DNA of 21,850 nt from A37T11 sp964546645 (GTDB taxonomy: Bacteria > Bacteroidota > Bacteroidia > Sphingobacteriales > Sphingobacteriaceae). The notes beneath the pieces are model-generated. The model made no database searches. It was not told the origin of the DNA and worked only from the letters and a program-made list of their open reading frames with translations. Below are positions 15,701 through 21,850 of this stretch, one piece after another. Each line of letters starts with the position of its first letter. The first letter of the stretch is position 1. The position numbers were made by a program, and so were the translations under genes. Location: the NCBI GenBank assembly GCA_964546645.1, contig CAZJKM010000041.1, positions 1 through 21,850 of the forward strand, given 5' to 3'.

Positions 15701-16054
15701 ACCTCATCCCGGTTTCCGAGGGTACGTTCCTATACATACGGACTTGACCCTTTACGACAGGGAGAAACGGTGAAATACAATCCCTATAATGGGTATTTTA
15801 ATGGATTTTGGCTGAAAAACAAGCGTACCGGGAAACAATCCCTGATCAGGGACATTCAACAGGACAACAGTGAGATTATACTGGACACAGGTGATCAGAT
15901 CGGCTTTGATCCGGGGGATGAGTTCGAGATCTGTCTGTTAACTTCAGGTGATCAGATTGAAATTCCTGTGTGGGCTCAAATTGAATTAAGGCAAGGCAGG
16001 GTGATCAGACAGGAAGGACCCGCAAAAATTACCGTTTTCCACACTGATCTATAA
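12737..16054 (+). CDS. Large heparinase II/III-family polysaccharide lyase
   Basis: The 1105-residue protein has an N-terminal export signal (SLLYLMWFFSVSLVMPL, ending near SYSQ). Residues about 60-440 form an alpha/alpha-toroid typical of alginate/heparinase-type lyases. It includes NRELHNGNIDYNRS with His312 and Tyr318, and YYETSPEYAFH with Tyr366, a likely catalytic tyrosine. Residues about 505-700 match the heparinase II/III-like beta-sheet domain, with TLNHGHNDELGL (His540, His542), EFSADPGY and SSIAHNVLV (His579). About 350 further residues are beta-rich, making it longer than most relatives. Such enzymes cleave uronic-acid-containing polysaccharides by beta-elimination in the periplasm. 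Heparan-, chondroitin/hyaluronan-, alginate- or ulvan-type substrates cannot be told apart by eye, but the neighbouring GH20 favours an amino-sugar polymer. It lies 25 bases after the Kelch gene. Confidence 0.82.
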   Translation: MSFNSFLSLLYLMWFFSVSLVMPLTSYSQTANQDEQQTFLQDNFKRLASIKRTEVPALPFLQLNRQEIANARKRAENIPAFSELKSRYLRIADEWLERDEHFIREIIPPWGSLYVYGLGLNFDPVKRERMQWCGWSDPRRVRATDGTVYPNPAFPDDGTGWKDPQSGEQYYFVAYANGMTMMQLETVDLPALVQAFLLTGDERYAMRALWILDGIASIYPRAYEGPIDYPGNLPGKVGGGRMDRPYYQASRALMNYTYFYEALSLSNYRNAVSPTNPAVSLFRNIEINLLLDGASYCLSETYKNNGSNRELHNGNIDYNRSPLLVGALLGITEWVEWALNGPLGFRSVVANTIDVNGRYYETSPEYAFHTSDLILSSAEILSRMRLPGYPRGFNAFDNERLARFALNFYPGIAIAGHLPLFGDSGPDHRITTNNDSEYDRLTHMNAQKFYYYSDNDAIKKTASGILKSMSLHRPPDQSYTLWELYKGYDDTTDDHVSQAGVSGKSGASTLLFDYGTLILKSGTGAKQRGALMRFGPTLNHGHNDELGLTFYAYGREFSADPGYFNTHFRYGFTTSSIAHNVLVANRKNQLRVPSSGGELISWTDGRMFRSAEVNNPGCYQYEGVNEYRRRIALVDISEEDSYIIDVFWAQGAEVYDYSLHGIFGGKLTVAGDFNVTLADQYKGSVYRKGVDYTSDLDINGRITSFPSAPFTFSPPGGGYGFLQNPSFYRIPDQAAGMSWQSTDGTGHQMHVTHFAPKGSTLITASVDATIGNETANPPVPVKLDYALTHTKVPSHETVRYATVIMPLNGPNRVSVNQLFPENGPSGTTIGLEIIPDSSTTKHFYFTSTLDSVSYRFRNGWQIRGREVFIARDSINKTFLVSITGEGEVICNDFNLITMPLVTKPLIIKEVQSNPLRIRVELGHRDAQKLVGNVLKVSREQLSRPYSLKVISVQRSTVRGEVWLVFDAIDPVQSVGKVDSYEPHHYKILTSSRFPRVRSYTYGLDPLRQGETVKYNPYNGYFNGFWLKNKRTGKQSLIRDIQQDNSEIILDTGDQIGFDPGDEFEICLLTSGDQIEIPVWAQIELRQGRVIRQEGPAKITVFHTDL

Positions 16055-16096
16055 ATTGCTCAACCGATTGCGTAACCTACTTTACGGCTGAATGGT

Positions 16097-16104
16097 TATG
16101 TTTG
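16097..16104 (+). promoter_or_regulatory. -7 box for the GH20 gene
   Basis: TATGTTTG fits TAnnTTTG and would start a leader of about 65 bases. That leader contains a small hairpin with a GAGA tetraloop (16121-16126 with 16131-16136). It suggests the hexosaminidase has its own promoter rather than depending on the lyase transcript. Confidence 0.45.
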
Positions 16105-16175
16105 TGATCTGTAGTAAGGCAGCTTTGAGAAAAGCTTTAACGTAAAACAAAACAGATAAACATAATAACCCCGTG

Positions 16176-18181
16176 ATGATGAAATACATGTATTATGCGG
16201 CATTGGCCATACTGGCCAGCCTGCCTTTATCGCCGCAGGCCTATGCACAACAAGGAGCTGGCAGTACCGTTTCCATTATTCCCAAACCCCTGTCATTAAC
16301 AGAAACAGGCGGCTATTTTCAGTTAAACTCTAAAACCCGCATCCTTGTTCAGCAGGCCGACCAGGACCTTCAGGCCGTCGCGCGGCAGCTGGCGGATGAG
16401 CTGCAGCAGCTTACCGGGTTAAAACCGGCCCTCGGGACGACCGTTGCCGGCAACGAGAAAAACGCCATCATCCTGTCTCTGGTGAATGACACCCTGGGAG
16501 ATGAGGGTTACCGGTTGTCTGTCAACAGCAGGCAGATCCATGCCCGTGGCAACAAGGCAAATGGTGTTTTTTATGCGACACAAAGTATCCTCCAGCTACT
16601 GCCGGTTACAGGTGGCCCGACTGTCCGTATCCCGGGAGTAGAGATCACGGATAAACCGCGGTTCGGATGGCGGGGACTGATGCTGGATGTAGGACGTTAT
16701 TTCTATTCCGTCGACTATGTCAAAAGATACATTGACTATCTGGCGATGCATAAAATGAACACCTTCCACTGGCACCTTACGGAAGACCATGGCTGGCGTA
16801 TAGAGATCAAAAAATATCCCCGCCTCACGGAAATCGGTGCCTGGAGGCCAGGAACACAATTCGCACACGATAAACGGATCAACAATAATCCCCACGGCGG
16901 CTACTATACACAGGAGCAAATACGTGAAGTGGTAGCTTATGCCCAATCCAAATTCGTCACGATTGTTCCGGAAATTGAAATGCCCGGTCATACCGTGGCA
17001 GCCCTGGTCGCCTACCCGGAATTGTCCTGCACAGGAGGCCCGTTCGAGATGCTGGTTAACTGGGGCATCCAGAAAGATATTTACTGCGCCGGAAAAGAGC
17101 AGACATTCCAATTCCTTCAGGATGTGCTGACGGAAGTCATCGACCTCTTCCCGGGGGAGATTATCCACATCGGAGGCGATGAAGCACNNNNNNNNNNNNN
17201 NNNNNNNNNNNNNNNNNNNNNNNNNNNNNNNNNNNNNNNNNNNNNNNNNNNNNNNNNNNNNNNNNNNNNNNNNNNNNNNNNNNNNNNGAAGTCATCGACC
17301 TCTTCCCGGGGGAGATTATCCACATCGGAGGCGATGAAGCACCGAAGGATCGCTGGAAAGCCTGCCCGCATTGCCAGAAGCGCATTAAAGACGAAAACCT
17401 GAAAGACGAGCACGAGTTGCAGAGTTATTTTATTACCCGGATAGAGAAATTTCTCCTCACTAAGGGCAAACGCATCATCGGCTGGGACGAGATTCTGGAA
17501 GGAGGGCTGGCCCCGAATGCGGCGGTAATGTCATGGAGGGGCGTTAAAGGAGGTATTGAAGCCGCCAAGATGCACCATCCGGTAGTGATGACCCCCACAA
17601 CCCATCTATACTTTGACTATTACCAGGGGGAGGCCTATCTGGAACCATACGCTATCGGCGGCTACCTGCCATTAAAAAAGGTGTACGATTACGAACCCGT
17701 TCCTGAAGAACTGAACGCTACCGAAGCAAAATATATCCTCGGTGTACAGGGTAATTTGTGGGCTGAATTCATTCATAGTCCTGATTACGCGGACTATATG
17801 GCCTTCCCCCGTGCCACGGCACTGGCGGAAATAGCCTGGACTGCTCCGGGACTGAAGAACTGGGAAGACTTTACGCGCCGCATGGAAACACAGTACCAAC
17901 GCTACGAGCTGGCTGACATCCGCTATTCCAAAAGCGCTTACAATGTGACCTATAAAGTTGACAAAGAAGCAGACGGCAAACGGGCACGTATAACGCTCAG
18001 CACGGACAGCTACCAGCCTGACATCCGTTACACGACAGACGGGTCGGAGCCAACAGCAGATTCACCCCGGTATGAGCAACCTTTTACCGTAACGGCACCA
18101 TCTACCATCAAGGCAGCCACCTTTAAAGACGGTAAACGCGTGAATAAAATCAGCAATTATTCGGTGATTAAAAGTCGGTAA
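16176..18181 (+). CDS. Beta-N-acetylhexosaminidase, GH20 (interrupted by an assembly gap)
   Basis: This exported exo-glycosidase removes terminal GlcNAc/GalNAc from glycans. ATG 16176 starts a signal peptide ending in AQQ; a GTG at 16173 and an ATG at 16179 are also in frame. Next come a GH20b-type N-domain (IPKPLSLTETGGYF) and the catalytic barrel: GWRGLMLDVGRYFY, MNTFHWHLTEDHGWRIE, and the Asp-Glu catalytic pair in HIGGDEAP near residues 335-336. The C-terminus holds a chitobiase-like domain with YTTDGSEPTADS. A run of 100 N (17188-17287) splits it, but the 55 bases before it are repeated exactly after it and the frame continues. Removing the N-run and one copy gives an unbroken protein of about 616 residues. 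I therefore call one gene, not two. Terminator at 18206-18250. Confidence 0.92.
17133..17342. other. Scaffold gap with duplicated 55-bp contig ends
   Basis: Bases 17133-17187 and 17288-17342 are identical over 55 positions and are separated by exactly 100 N (17188-17287). This is the pattern left when two contigs sharing a terminal k-mer overlap are scaffolded with a fixed-size placeholder. The duplication and gap are almost certainly not biological, and the real distance is probably zero. Confidence 0.93.
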
Positions 18182-18205
18182 CGACGCTGGCAAACCAGCA
18201 GGTTG

Positions 18206-18250
18206 AACAACTCCATTCCCGGTATCTGAAGGGAATGGAGTTGTTTCCCT
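18206..18250 (+). terminator. Intrinsic terminator after the GH20 gene
   Basis: CAACTCCATTCCC (18208-18220) pairs perfectly with GGGAATGGAGTTG (18231-18243). The stem extends two more A-T pairs outward, and the loop is 10 bases. A T-rich but interrupted tail (TTTCCCTT) follows. The mirrored A residues ahead of the stem might allow some function from the other side too. Confidence 0.8.
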
Positions 18251-18254
18251 TATA

Positions 18255-18653
18255 GAGGATACTTCCGCGTCGCGCGAAGATGCTTCCTTATCGCCTGAAG
18301 AAATATCTTCGTCACATCAGGACGCTTCCTCGTTATGGGAAGATGTTTCCTTGTCGCCTAAAGAAGTATCTTCATCACACGAGGATACTTCCGCATTACA
18401 TGAGGATATTTCCCTGGCCCCGGAAGAATTATCCTGGTCATGCGAGCATGTTTCTCCGTAGCGGGAAGATGTTTCCTCGTCATCTGAAGAAACATCTTCG
18501 CCACACGAGAATACTTCCACGTCACATGAGGATATTTCCTTGTCACCGGAAGAATGATCGTGGTCATGCGAGGATGTTTCCCCGTACCGGGAAGATGTTT
18601 CCTCGTCACCTGAAGAAGTATCTTCGTCACACGAGGATATTCCCCTGTTTCGG
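18255..18653. repeat. Array of nineteen 21-bp repeats with 126-bp higher-order period
   Basis: Nineteen consecutive 21-base units run without any indel. The loose consensus is GARGAWNYWTCYTCGTCAYNN. Units six apart are most alike, a 126-bp superperiod seen from unit 5 on. Bases 2, 5 and 11 are invariant and bases 1, 4, 10 and 16 nearly so, while every third base (3, 6, 9, 12, 18) varies. That is the pattern expected of a heptapeptide-coding repeat. On the plus strand the frame reads E-(D/E)-x-S-x-x-x but has TAG in unit 10 and TGA in unit 15. On the minus strand a frame (18802 to 18317) is open and Ser/Asp/Glu-rich. Some units are also near-palindromes (GAAGA-N4-TCTTC). It fills the gap between the GH20 terminator and the dacB promoter. 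Confidence 0.85.
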
Positions 18654-18664
18654 AAAACTTCGCG

Positions 18665-18672
18665 TACATTTG
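18665..18672 (+). promoter_or_regulatory. -7 box for dacB
   Basis: TACATTTG fits TAnnTTTG and ends 4 bases before the dacB ATG, just beyond the last 21-bp repeat unit. The -33 region overlaps the end of the repeat array and has no clean TTTG. Confidence 0.5.
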
Positions 18673-18676
18673 CTGT

Positions 18677-19999
18677 ATGGCAAAAAAGATACGTTTTCTT
18701 TTTACAGGTCTGTTCGGACTGTTTGTCTCCCTGCACGTCACGGCGCAAAACACACGTCAAATACAGAAGATGGTCGAAGGCTCGGAAGTACTGCGGCAAC
18801 ACTTTACAGGCTTCGCCTTATATGACCCCGAAGAAGACAGAATGATCTTCAGCCAGTATGCAGATAGGTATTTCACGCCGGCTTCCAATACCAAACTATT
18901 CACCCTATATACATCGATGCAACTACTGGGCGATTCCATTCCGGGCCTGCGCTACGTTGTTCGGGGGGATTCATTGATTTTCTGGGGAACGGGCGATCCG
19001 ACCTTCCTGCATGAAAAGCTGAATACCGGCCGCGTGCTGTCTTTTTTACAGCGGGCACCACAACGATTATATTACGCAGCGGGTAACTACAAAGGGAATT
19101 TCTACGGTGCTGGCTGGCCGTATGGAGACTACAATGACTATTATCAGGTAGATAAAACTGCTTTTCCGGTCGCCGGTAATGTCGTGCGGGTTTACCGTGA
19201 CAGTACCAGCGACCGGCTGAATACGTATCCGGACTTTTACAGCCGCTGGCTGCAGGCGACCTATGGAAAAACGGAACAGCGCTTTGGTATTACCCGGGAC
19301 CTGGAAGCCAATGTATTCCGGTATCCGTACATGCCGGTACCACCTCATTTTGAACAGACGGTACCCGTGAAAACCAGTCTGCCGCTGACGATAACACTGC
19401 TGGAAGATACGCTGAAACGCCCGGTCGTACCGATCGACCTTCCCCTTCCCGCTGACGCACACACCTTGTATAGTGCGCCCACCGACTCCGTACTGAAAGA
19501 GATGATGCTTCCCAGCGATAATTTTCTGGCGGAGCAACTGCTACTGCTCTGCTCCTCCTTACTGGAAAATGAACTCAGCACAGACCTTGCCATCAGGTAC
19601 GCTAAAAAACACCTGCTGAACGACCTACCCCATGAGCCGAGGTGGGCGGATGGATCCGGATTATCCCGTTATAATCTGTTCACTCCCGCCAGTATCGTGG
19701 CACTGCTCAGGAAAATACAGCTTGCAGCCGGCGACGAGCGGCGTTTGCAAAACCTGTTTCCGGCTGGTGGACGTACCGGCACACTGAAGACAGCTTACCG
19801 GACGGACGCTTCCGGATTTCCTTTTGTATGGGCCAAGACAGGAACACTGAATGCTGTACACAACCAGAGCGGATTCCTCCGTACACGCCGGGGGAAACTA
19901 TTGATCTATTCGTTCATGAATAACCAGTTTGTCCGTCCCACCAGTGCCATCCGCGCAGAGATGGTACGCATTATGACGGAAATTCACGACCGGTTTTGA
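18677..19999 (+). CDS. dacB: D-alanyl-D-alanine carboxypeptidase/endopeptidase (PBP4, peptidase S13)
   Basis: The 440-residue periplasmic penicillin-binding protein has a signal peptide (KKIRFLFTGLFGLFVSLHVTAQ) with cleavage near residue 24. All three penicillin-binding motifs are present: SNTK with nucleophile Ser70 and Lys73, SDN at 280-282 and KTGTL from Lys387. ADGSGLSRYNLFTP is a further S13 hallmark. The enzyme trims terminal D-Ala and cleaves D-Ala-meso-DAP cross-links in peptidoglycan. At 440 residues it is a little shorter than E. coli PBP4. The ATG at 18677 is fixed by the signal peptide and the adjacent -7 box. The dGTPase gene follows 45 bases later with its own promoter. No link to the glycan genes upstream is evident. 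Confidence 0.92.
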   Translation: MAKKIRFLFTGLFGLFVSLHVTAQNTRQIQKMVEGSEVLRQHFTGFALYDPEEDRMIFSQYADRYFTPASNTKLFTLYTSMQLLGDSIPGLRYVVRGDSLIFWGTGDPTFLHEKLNTGRVLSFLQRAPQRLYYAAGNYKGNFYGAGWPYGDYNDYYQVDKTAFPVAGNVVRVYRDSTSDRLNTYPDFYSRWLQATYGKTEQRFGITRDLEANVFRYPYMPVPPHFEQTVPVKTSLPLTITLLEDTLKRPVVPIDLPLPADAHTLYSAPTDSVLKEMMLPSDNFLAEQLLLLCSSLLENELSTDLAIRYAKKHLLNDLPHEPRWADGSGLSRYNLFTPASIVALLRKIQLAAGDERRLQNLFPAGGRTGTLKTAYRTDASGFPFVWAKTGTLNAVHNQSGFLRTRRGKLLIYSFMNNQFVRPTSAIRAEMVRIMTEIHDRF

Positions 20000-20029
20000 G
20001 TACGGCTTCCAAATTATCTTGTACTTTTG
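19994..20029 (+). promoter_or_regulatory. Promoter for dgt
   Basis: TACTTTTG (20022-20029) is a consensus -7 box ending 15 bases before the dgt ATG. TTTTG (19994-19998), overlapping the end of dacB, could serve as the -33 element, with a longish 23-base spacer. Confidence 0.55.
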
Positions 20030-20044
20030 CTGCAAAGCGCAACA

Positions 20045-21388
20045 ATGAACTGGCAGCAATTACTTTCTGCAAAAAGATGGGGATATGAGAACCGCAGCAT
20101 CGGCACGGAAGATGAGGCGAGGTCGGCTTTTCAGCGTGATTATGACCGGCTGATCTTTTCTGCCCCTTTCAGACGACTACAGAACAAAACGCAGGTCTTC
20201 CCATTGCCCGGCAGCGTATTTGTGCACAACCGGCTAACACACAGTCTGGAGGTAGCCAGTGTGGGCCGTTCGCTGGGTCGTATTTTTTACAACAAAGTGA
20301 AAGCGGCTGACCCGGATACCGACCGCCACCATCCGTTCCTGCAGGAAGCCGGTAATATTGTGTCGGCAGCCTGTCTGGCGCATGATCTCGGAAACCCGGC
20401 TTTCGGCCATTCGGGAGAAGCCGCCATCTCCCGCTATTTTACAGACGGGGAAGGGGCACGCTTTCAGGCAGCGCTTTCTGAGAACCAATGGGCCGATGTG
20501 ACACACTTTGAAGGTAATGCCAACGCCCTTCGTATCCTGACGCATCAGTTTGCGGGAAAAGAAGCCGGTGGGTTCGGACTGACATACAGCACCCTGGCTT
20601 CCATCGTAAAATACCCGTGCGCAGCAATCGATGGCCATATTAAACAGGTATTGCATCGGAAAAAATACGGCTTCTTTGAGCCGGAAACAACGACTTTCCG
20701 CAAGCTGGCCGACGAGCTCGGTCTGATCCCCGATCCTGATATGCCCGGCGCGTATAAGCGACATCCGCTGGTATTTCTCGTGGAAGCAGCGGATGATATC
20801 TGCTACAACATCATGGATGTGGAAGATGCTCACCGGCTGGGTATTTTATCCTACGGGACGACAGAGGCCCTGCTGATGCCGCTTTGCCGCGATCACAGAC
20901 TGCCCCGCAGGCTGGCGGAAATAGACGATCCGGACAGCCGCGTGAGCCTGCTCCGGGCAAAAGCCATCAGCTCGCTGATCATGGCTTGTTCAGATGTCTT
21001 TTACCACGAACAGCAAGCCCTGCTCTCCGGCACATTTGACAAGCCGTTAACCGGTTGTTTACCTCCCGACCTGCTACAGGCAATGCAGCATATCCAGACC
21101 GTATCTGTCGAAAAAATATACAATGCACCGTCAGTGGTTCAGATTGAGATTGCGGGTTACAAAGTAATGAGCGGGCTGTTGGAAGAATTTATACCGGCTT
21201 ACCTGGCCAACCGGTCGGATTACGACAAAAAGCTGGTCGCCATGATACCCAAACAGTTCCATACGCCGTCAGAAAGCACCTACGATAAGATACTGGCCGT
21301 GCTGGACTTCGTGTCAGGCATGACGGATCTCTATGCCGTGGAATTATTCAGGAAGATCAAAGGGATCTCCTTCCCGTCGCTGGATTAG
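20045..21388 (+). CDS. dgt: Deoxyguanosinetriphosphate triphosphohydrolase (dGTPase)
   Basis: The 447-residue cytosolic HD-superfamily enzyme hydrolyses dGTP to deoxyguanosine and triphosphate, affecting dNTP pools. I use ATG 20045 (MNWQQLLSAKRWG) because it lies after the -7 box and gives the family N-terminus; an in-frame TTG at 20027 lies inside that box. Motifs: FSAPFRRLQNKTQVFPL (38-54), NRLTHSLEVASVGRS with His66, and LAHDLGNPAFGHSGE with His113-Asp114, which together form the HD metal site. EAADDICYNIMDVEDAHRL supplies the late metal-ligand Asp and a nucleotide-binding region. Length and motif order are those of type I dGTPases. Nothing links it functionally to neighbours beyond adjacency. 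Confidence 0.94.
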   Translation: MNWQQLLSAKRWGYENRSIGTEDEARSAFQRDYDRLIFSAPFRRLQNKTQVFPLPGSVFVHNRLTHSLEVASVGRSLGRIFYNKVKAADPDTDRHHPFLQEAGNIVSAACLAHDLGNPAFGHSGEAAISRYFTDGEGARFQAALSENQWADVTHFEGNANALRILTHQFAGKEAGGFGLTYSTLASIVKYPCAAIDGHIKQVLHRKKYGFFEPETTTFRKLADELGLIPDPDMPGAYKRHPLVFLVEAADDICYNIMDVEDAHRLGILSYGTTEALLMPLCRDHRLPRRLAEIDDPDSRVSLLRAKAISSLIMACSDVFYHEQQALLSGTFDKPLTGCLPPDLLQAMQHIQTVSVEKIYNAPSVVQIEIAGYKVMSGLLEEFIPAYLANRSDYDKKLVAMIPKQFHTPSESTYDKILAVLDFVSGMTDLYAVELFRKIKGISFPSLD

Positions 21389-21422
21389 CACAAACCTGAT
21401 CATTCATCATTCATCATTATAC
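21389..21422 (+). repeat. Short tandem CATT/ATTCATC repeat upstream of the last gene
   Basis: The 34-base gap between dgt and the next gene contains ATTCATC in tandem (within GATCATTCATCATTCATC). No TAnnTTTG box or terminator is visible, so the following gene may be read through from dgt. It resembles the simple-sequence spacer between kdgK and kdgA. Confidence 0.35.
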
Positions 21423-21850
21423 ATGTACAATCCGTTCCAGCAATTTACATTCGATCATAAAACCTGTTTCCTGAGCGGGGTGCCGCTCGTTTCCGACGAT
21501 GAGGAACAGTATGTTTTCCCTGCCTGGCTGATGCAGCGCTACGAACTGGAAAACAAACCGTTCAAGTTGCTGGACGAAAGTATCAGTACCTATAAACAGC
21601 TGAAACTGCCCTGTTCTGCTGCTGTTTCCGCACAGACAGCGCAACTGGAAGCAATGGTCAGCGCGGCGTTCGAAGCAGGATTTGAAGCAGTACAGGCGCT
21701 GGAAGATGTGCAGCTGTTCCAATGGATTACACGGATCGTATACGGTGTCGTGTTCAATGAAATACAGGTGGGGATACGACAGCAGGTGTTGAGCGGGGAA
21801 GCCATGAATTTTTCGCAATTACTGGCCCATAAATTCCGTAACCTGCATGC
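21423..21850 (+). CDS. Conserved protein of unknown function (5' part, runs off window)
   Basis: An open frame starts at ATG 21423 and continues for 142 codons to the window edge without a stop, so the C-terminus is missing. It begins MYNPFQQFTFDHKTCFLSGV and has VFPAWLMQRYELENKPFKLL, LQLKLPC-like and FQWITRIVYGVVFNEIQVGI stretches. The FxHKTCFLSG...VFPxW pattern recalls a Bacteroidota protein group that I have seen but cannot assign to a function. The paired His/Cys near the N-terminus could be a degenerate HNH-like or metal site, but that is speculation. It is cytosolic by appearance, with no signal peptide. It follows dgt by 34 bases on the same strand and may be co-transcribed. Confidence 0.8.
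   Translation, partial: MYNPFQQFTFDHKTCFLSGVPLVSDDEEQYVFPAWLMQRYELENKPFKLLDESISTYKQLKLPCSAAVSAQTAQLEAMVSAAFEAGFEAVQALEDVQLFQWITRIVYGVVFNEIQVGIRQQVLSGEAMNFSQLLAHKFRNLH

Noticed and set aside
17288..17342. Real 55-bp direct repeat in the GH20 gene
   Set aside because: The copies flank exactly 100 N and reproduce the same active-site segment, so it is a scaffolding overlap.
18255..18653. CRISPR array
   Set aside because: Units are contiguous 21-mers with no unique spacers, they are degenerate, and there are no cas genes.
18280..18825. 181-codon plus-strand frame across the 21-bp array running into dacB
   Set aside because: It is a Lys/Arg/His-rich frame that stays open only because the unit length is divisible by 3. 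It overlaps the dacB start in another frame and its variable bases fall at amino-acid-changing positions.
20234..20833. 199-codon minus-strand frame inside dgt
   Set aside because: It is antisense to conserved HD-domain motifs and has no promoter or family resemblance.

Overview
The window looks like a chromosomal segment of a Bacteroidota bacterium, most likely from the Chitinophagaceae/Sphingobacteriia side. The evidence is repeated TAnnTTTG promoter boxes just upstream of start codons, an absence of strong Shine-Dalgarno sequences, Bacteroidota-type versions of UxaC, UxuB and KDPG aldolase, periplasmic glycan enzymes, and an ECF-sigma gene remnant. The assignment rests on recognition of families and promoters, not on any database search.

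Layout. (1) 1-376: divergent intergenic region with a clear leftward promoter (40-70) and a compact inverted-repeat element (about 149-310), then an rRNA cytosine methyltransferase (RsmF type). (2) 1757-8404: a hexuronate catabolism locus. It holds a LacI-family regulator; a leftward set uxuB-uxaC-exuT (fructuronate reductase, glucuronate isomerase, hexuronate MFS transporter); and a divergent rightward pair kdgK-kdgA (KDG kinase, KDPG aldolase). A LacI-like palindrome sits between the divergent promoters. Mannonate dehydratase (UxuA), needed to join the two halves, is not in the window. (3) 8525-10045: a solitary exported lipoprotein with a FimB/Mfa2-like C-terminal half, ending in a strong intrinsic terminator. 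(4) 10079-10960: a HigB/HigA toxin-antitoxin module bracketed by near-identical 41-bp direct repeats. The left repeat overlaps the terminator, and the toxin gene is broken by a one-base shift at a G-run. (5) 11065-18181: a short ECF-sigma remnant, then an exported Kelch protein, a very large heparinase II/III-family lyase and a GH20 beta-hexosaminidase. The GH20 gene is interrupted only by an artificial 100-N gap flanked by a 55-bp duplicated contig end. (6) 18255-18653: nineteen 21-bp repeat units with a 126-bp higher-order period. (7) 18677-end: PBP4-type D,D-carboxypeptidase (dacB), dGTPase (dgt) and the start of a conserved protein of unknown function.

How it may fit together (inference): the lyase and hexosaminidase would cleave an amino-sugar/uronic-acid polymer in the periplasm. 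Released uronic acids would enter through ExuT and be converted by UxaC, UxuB, (UxuA elsewhere), KdgK and KdgA to pyruvate and glyceraldehyde-3-phosphate, with the LacI-type protein as the probable uronate-responsive repressor. No SusC/SusD pair is present, so this is not a classical polysaccharide utilisation locus. The most unusual items are the repeat-bracketed, frameshifted toxin-antitoxin unit, the frame-preserving 21-bp repeat array, the structured element upstream of rsmF and the truncated sigma factor.
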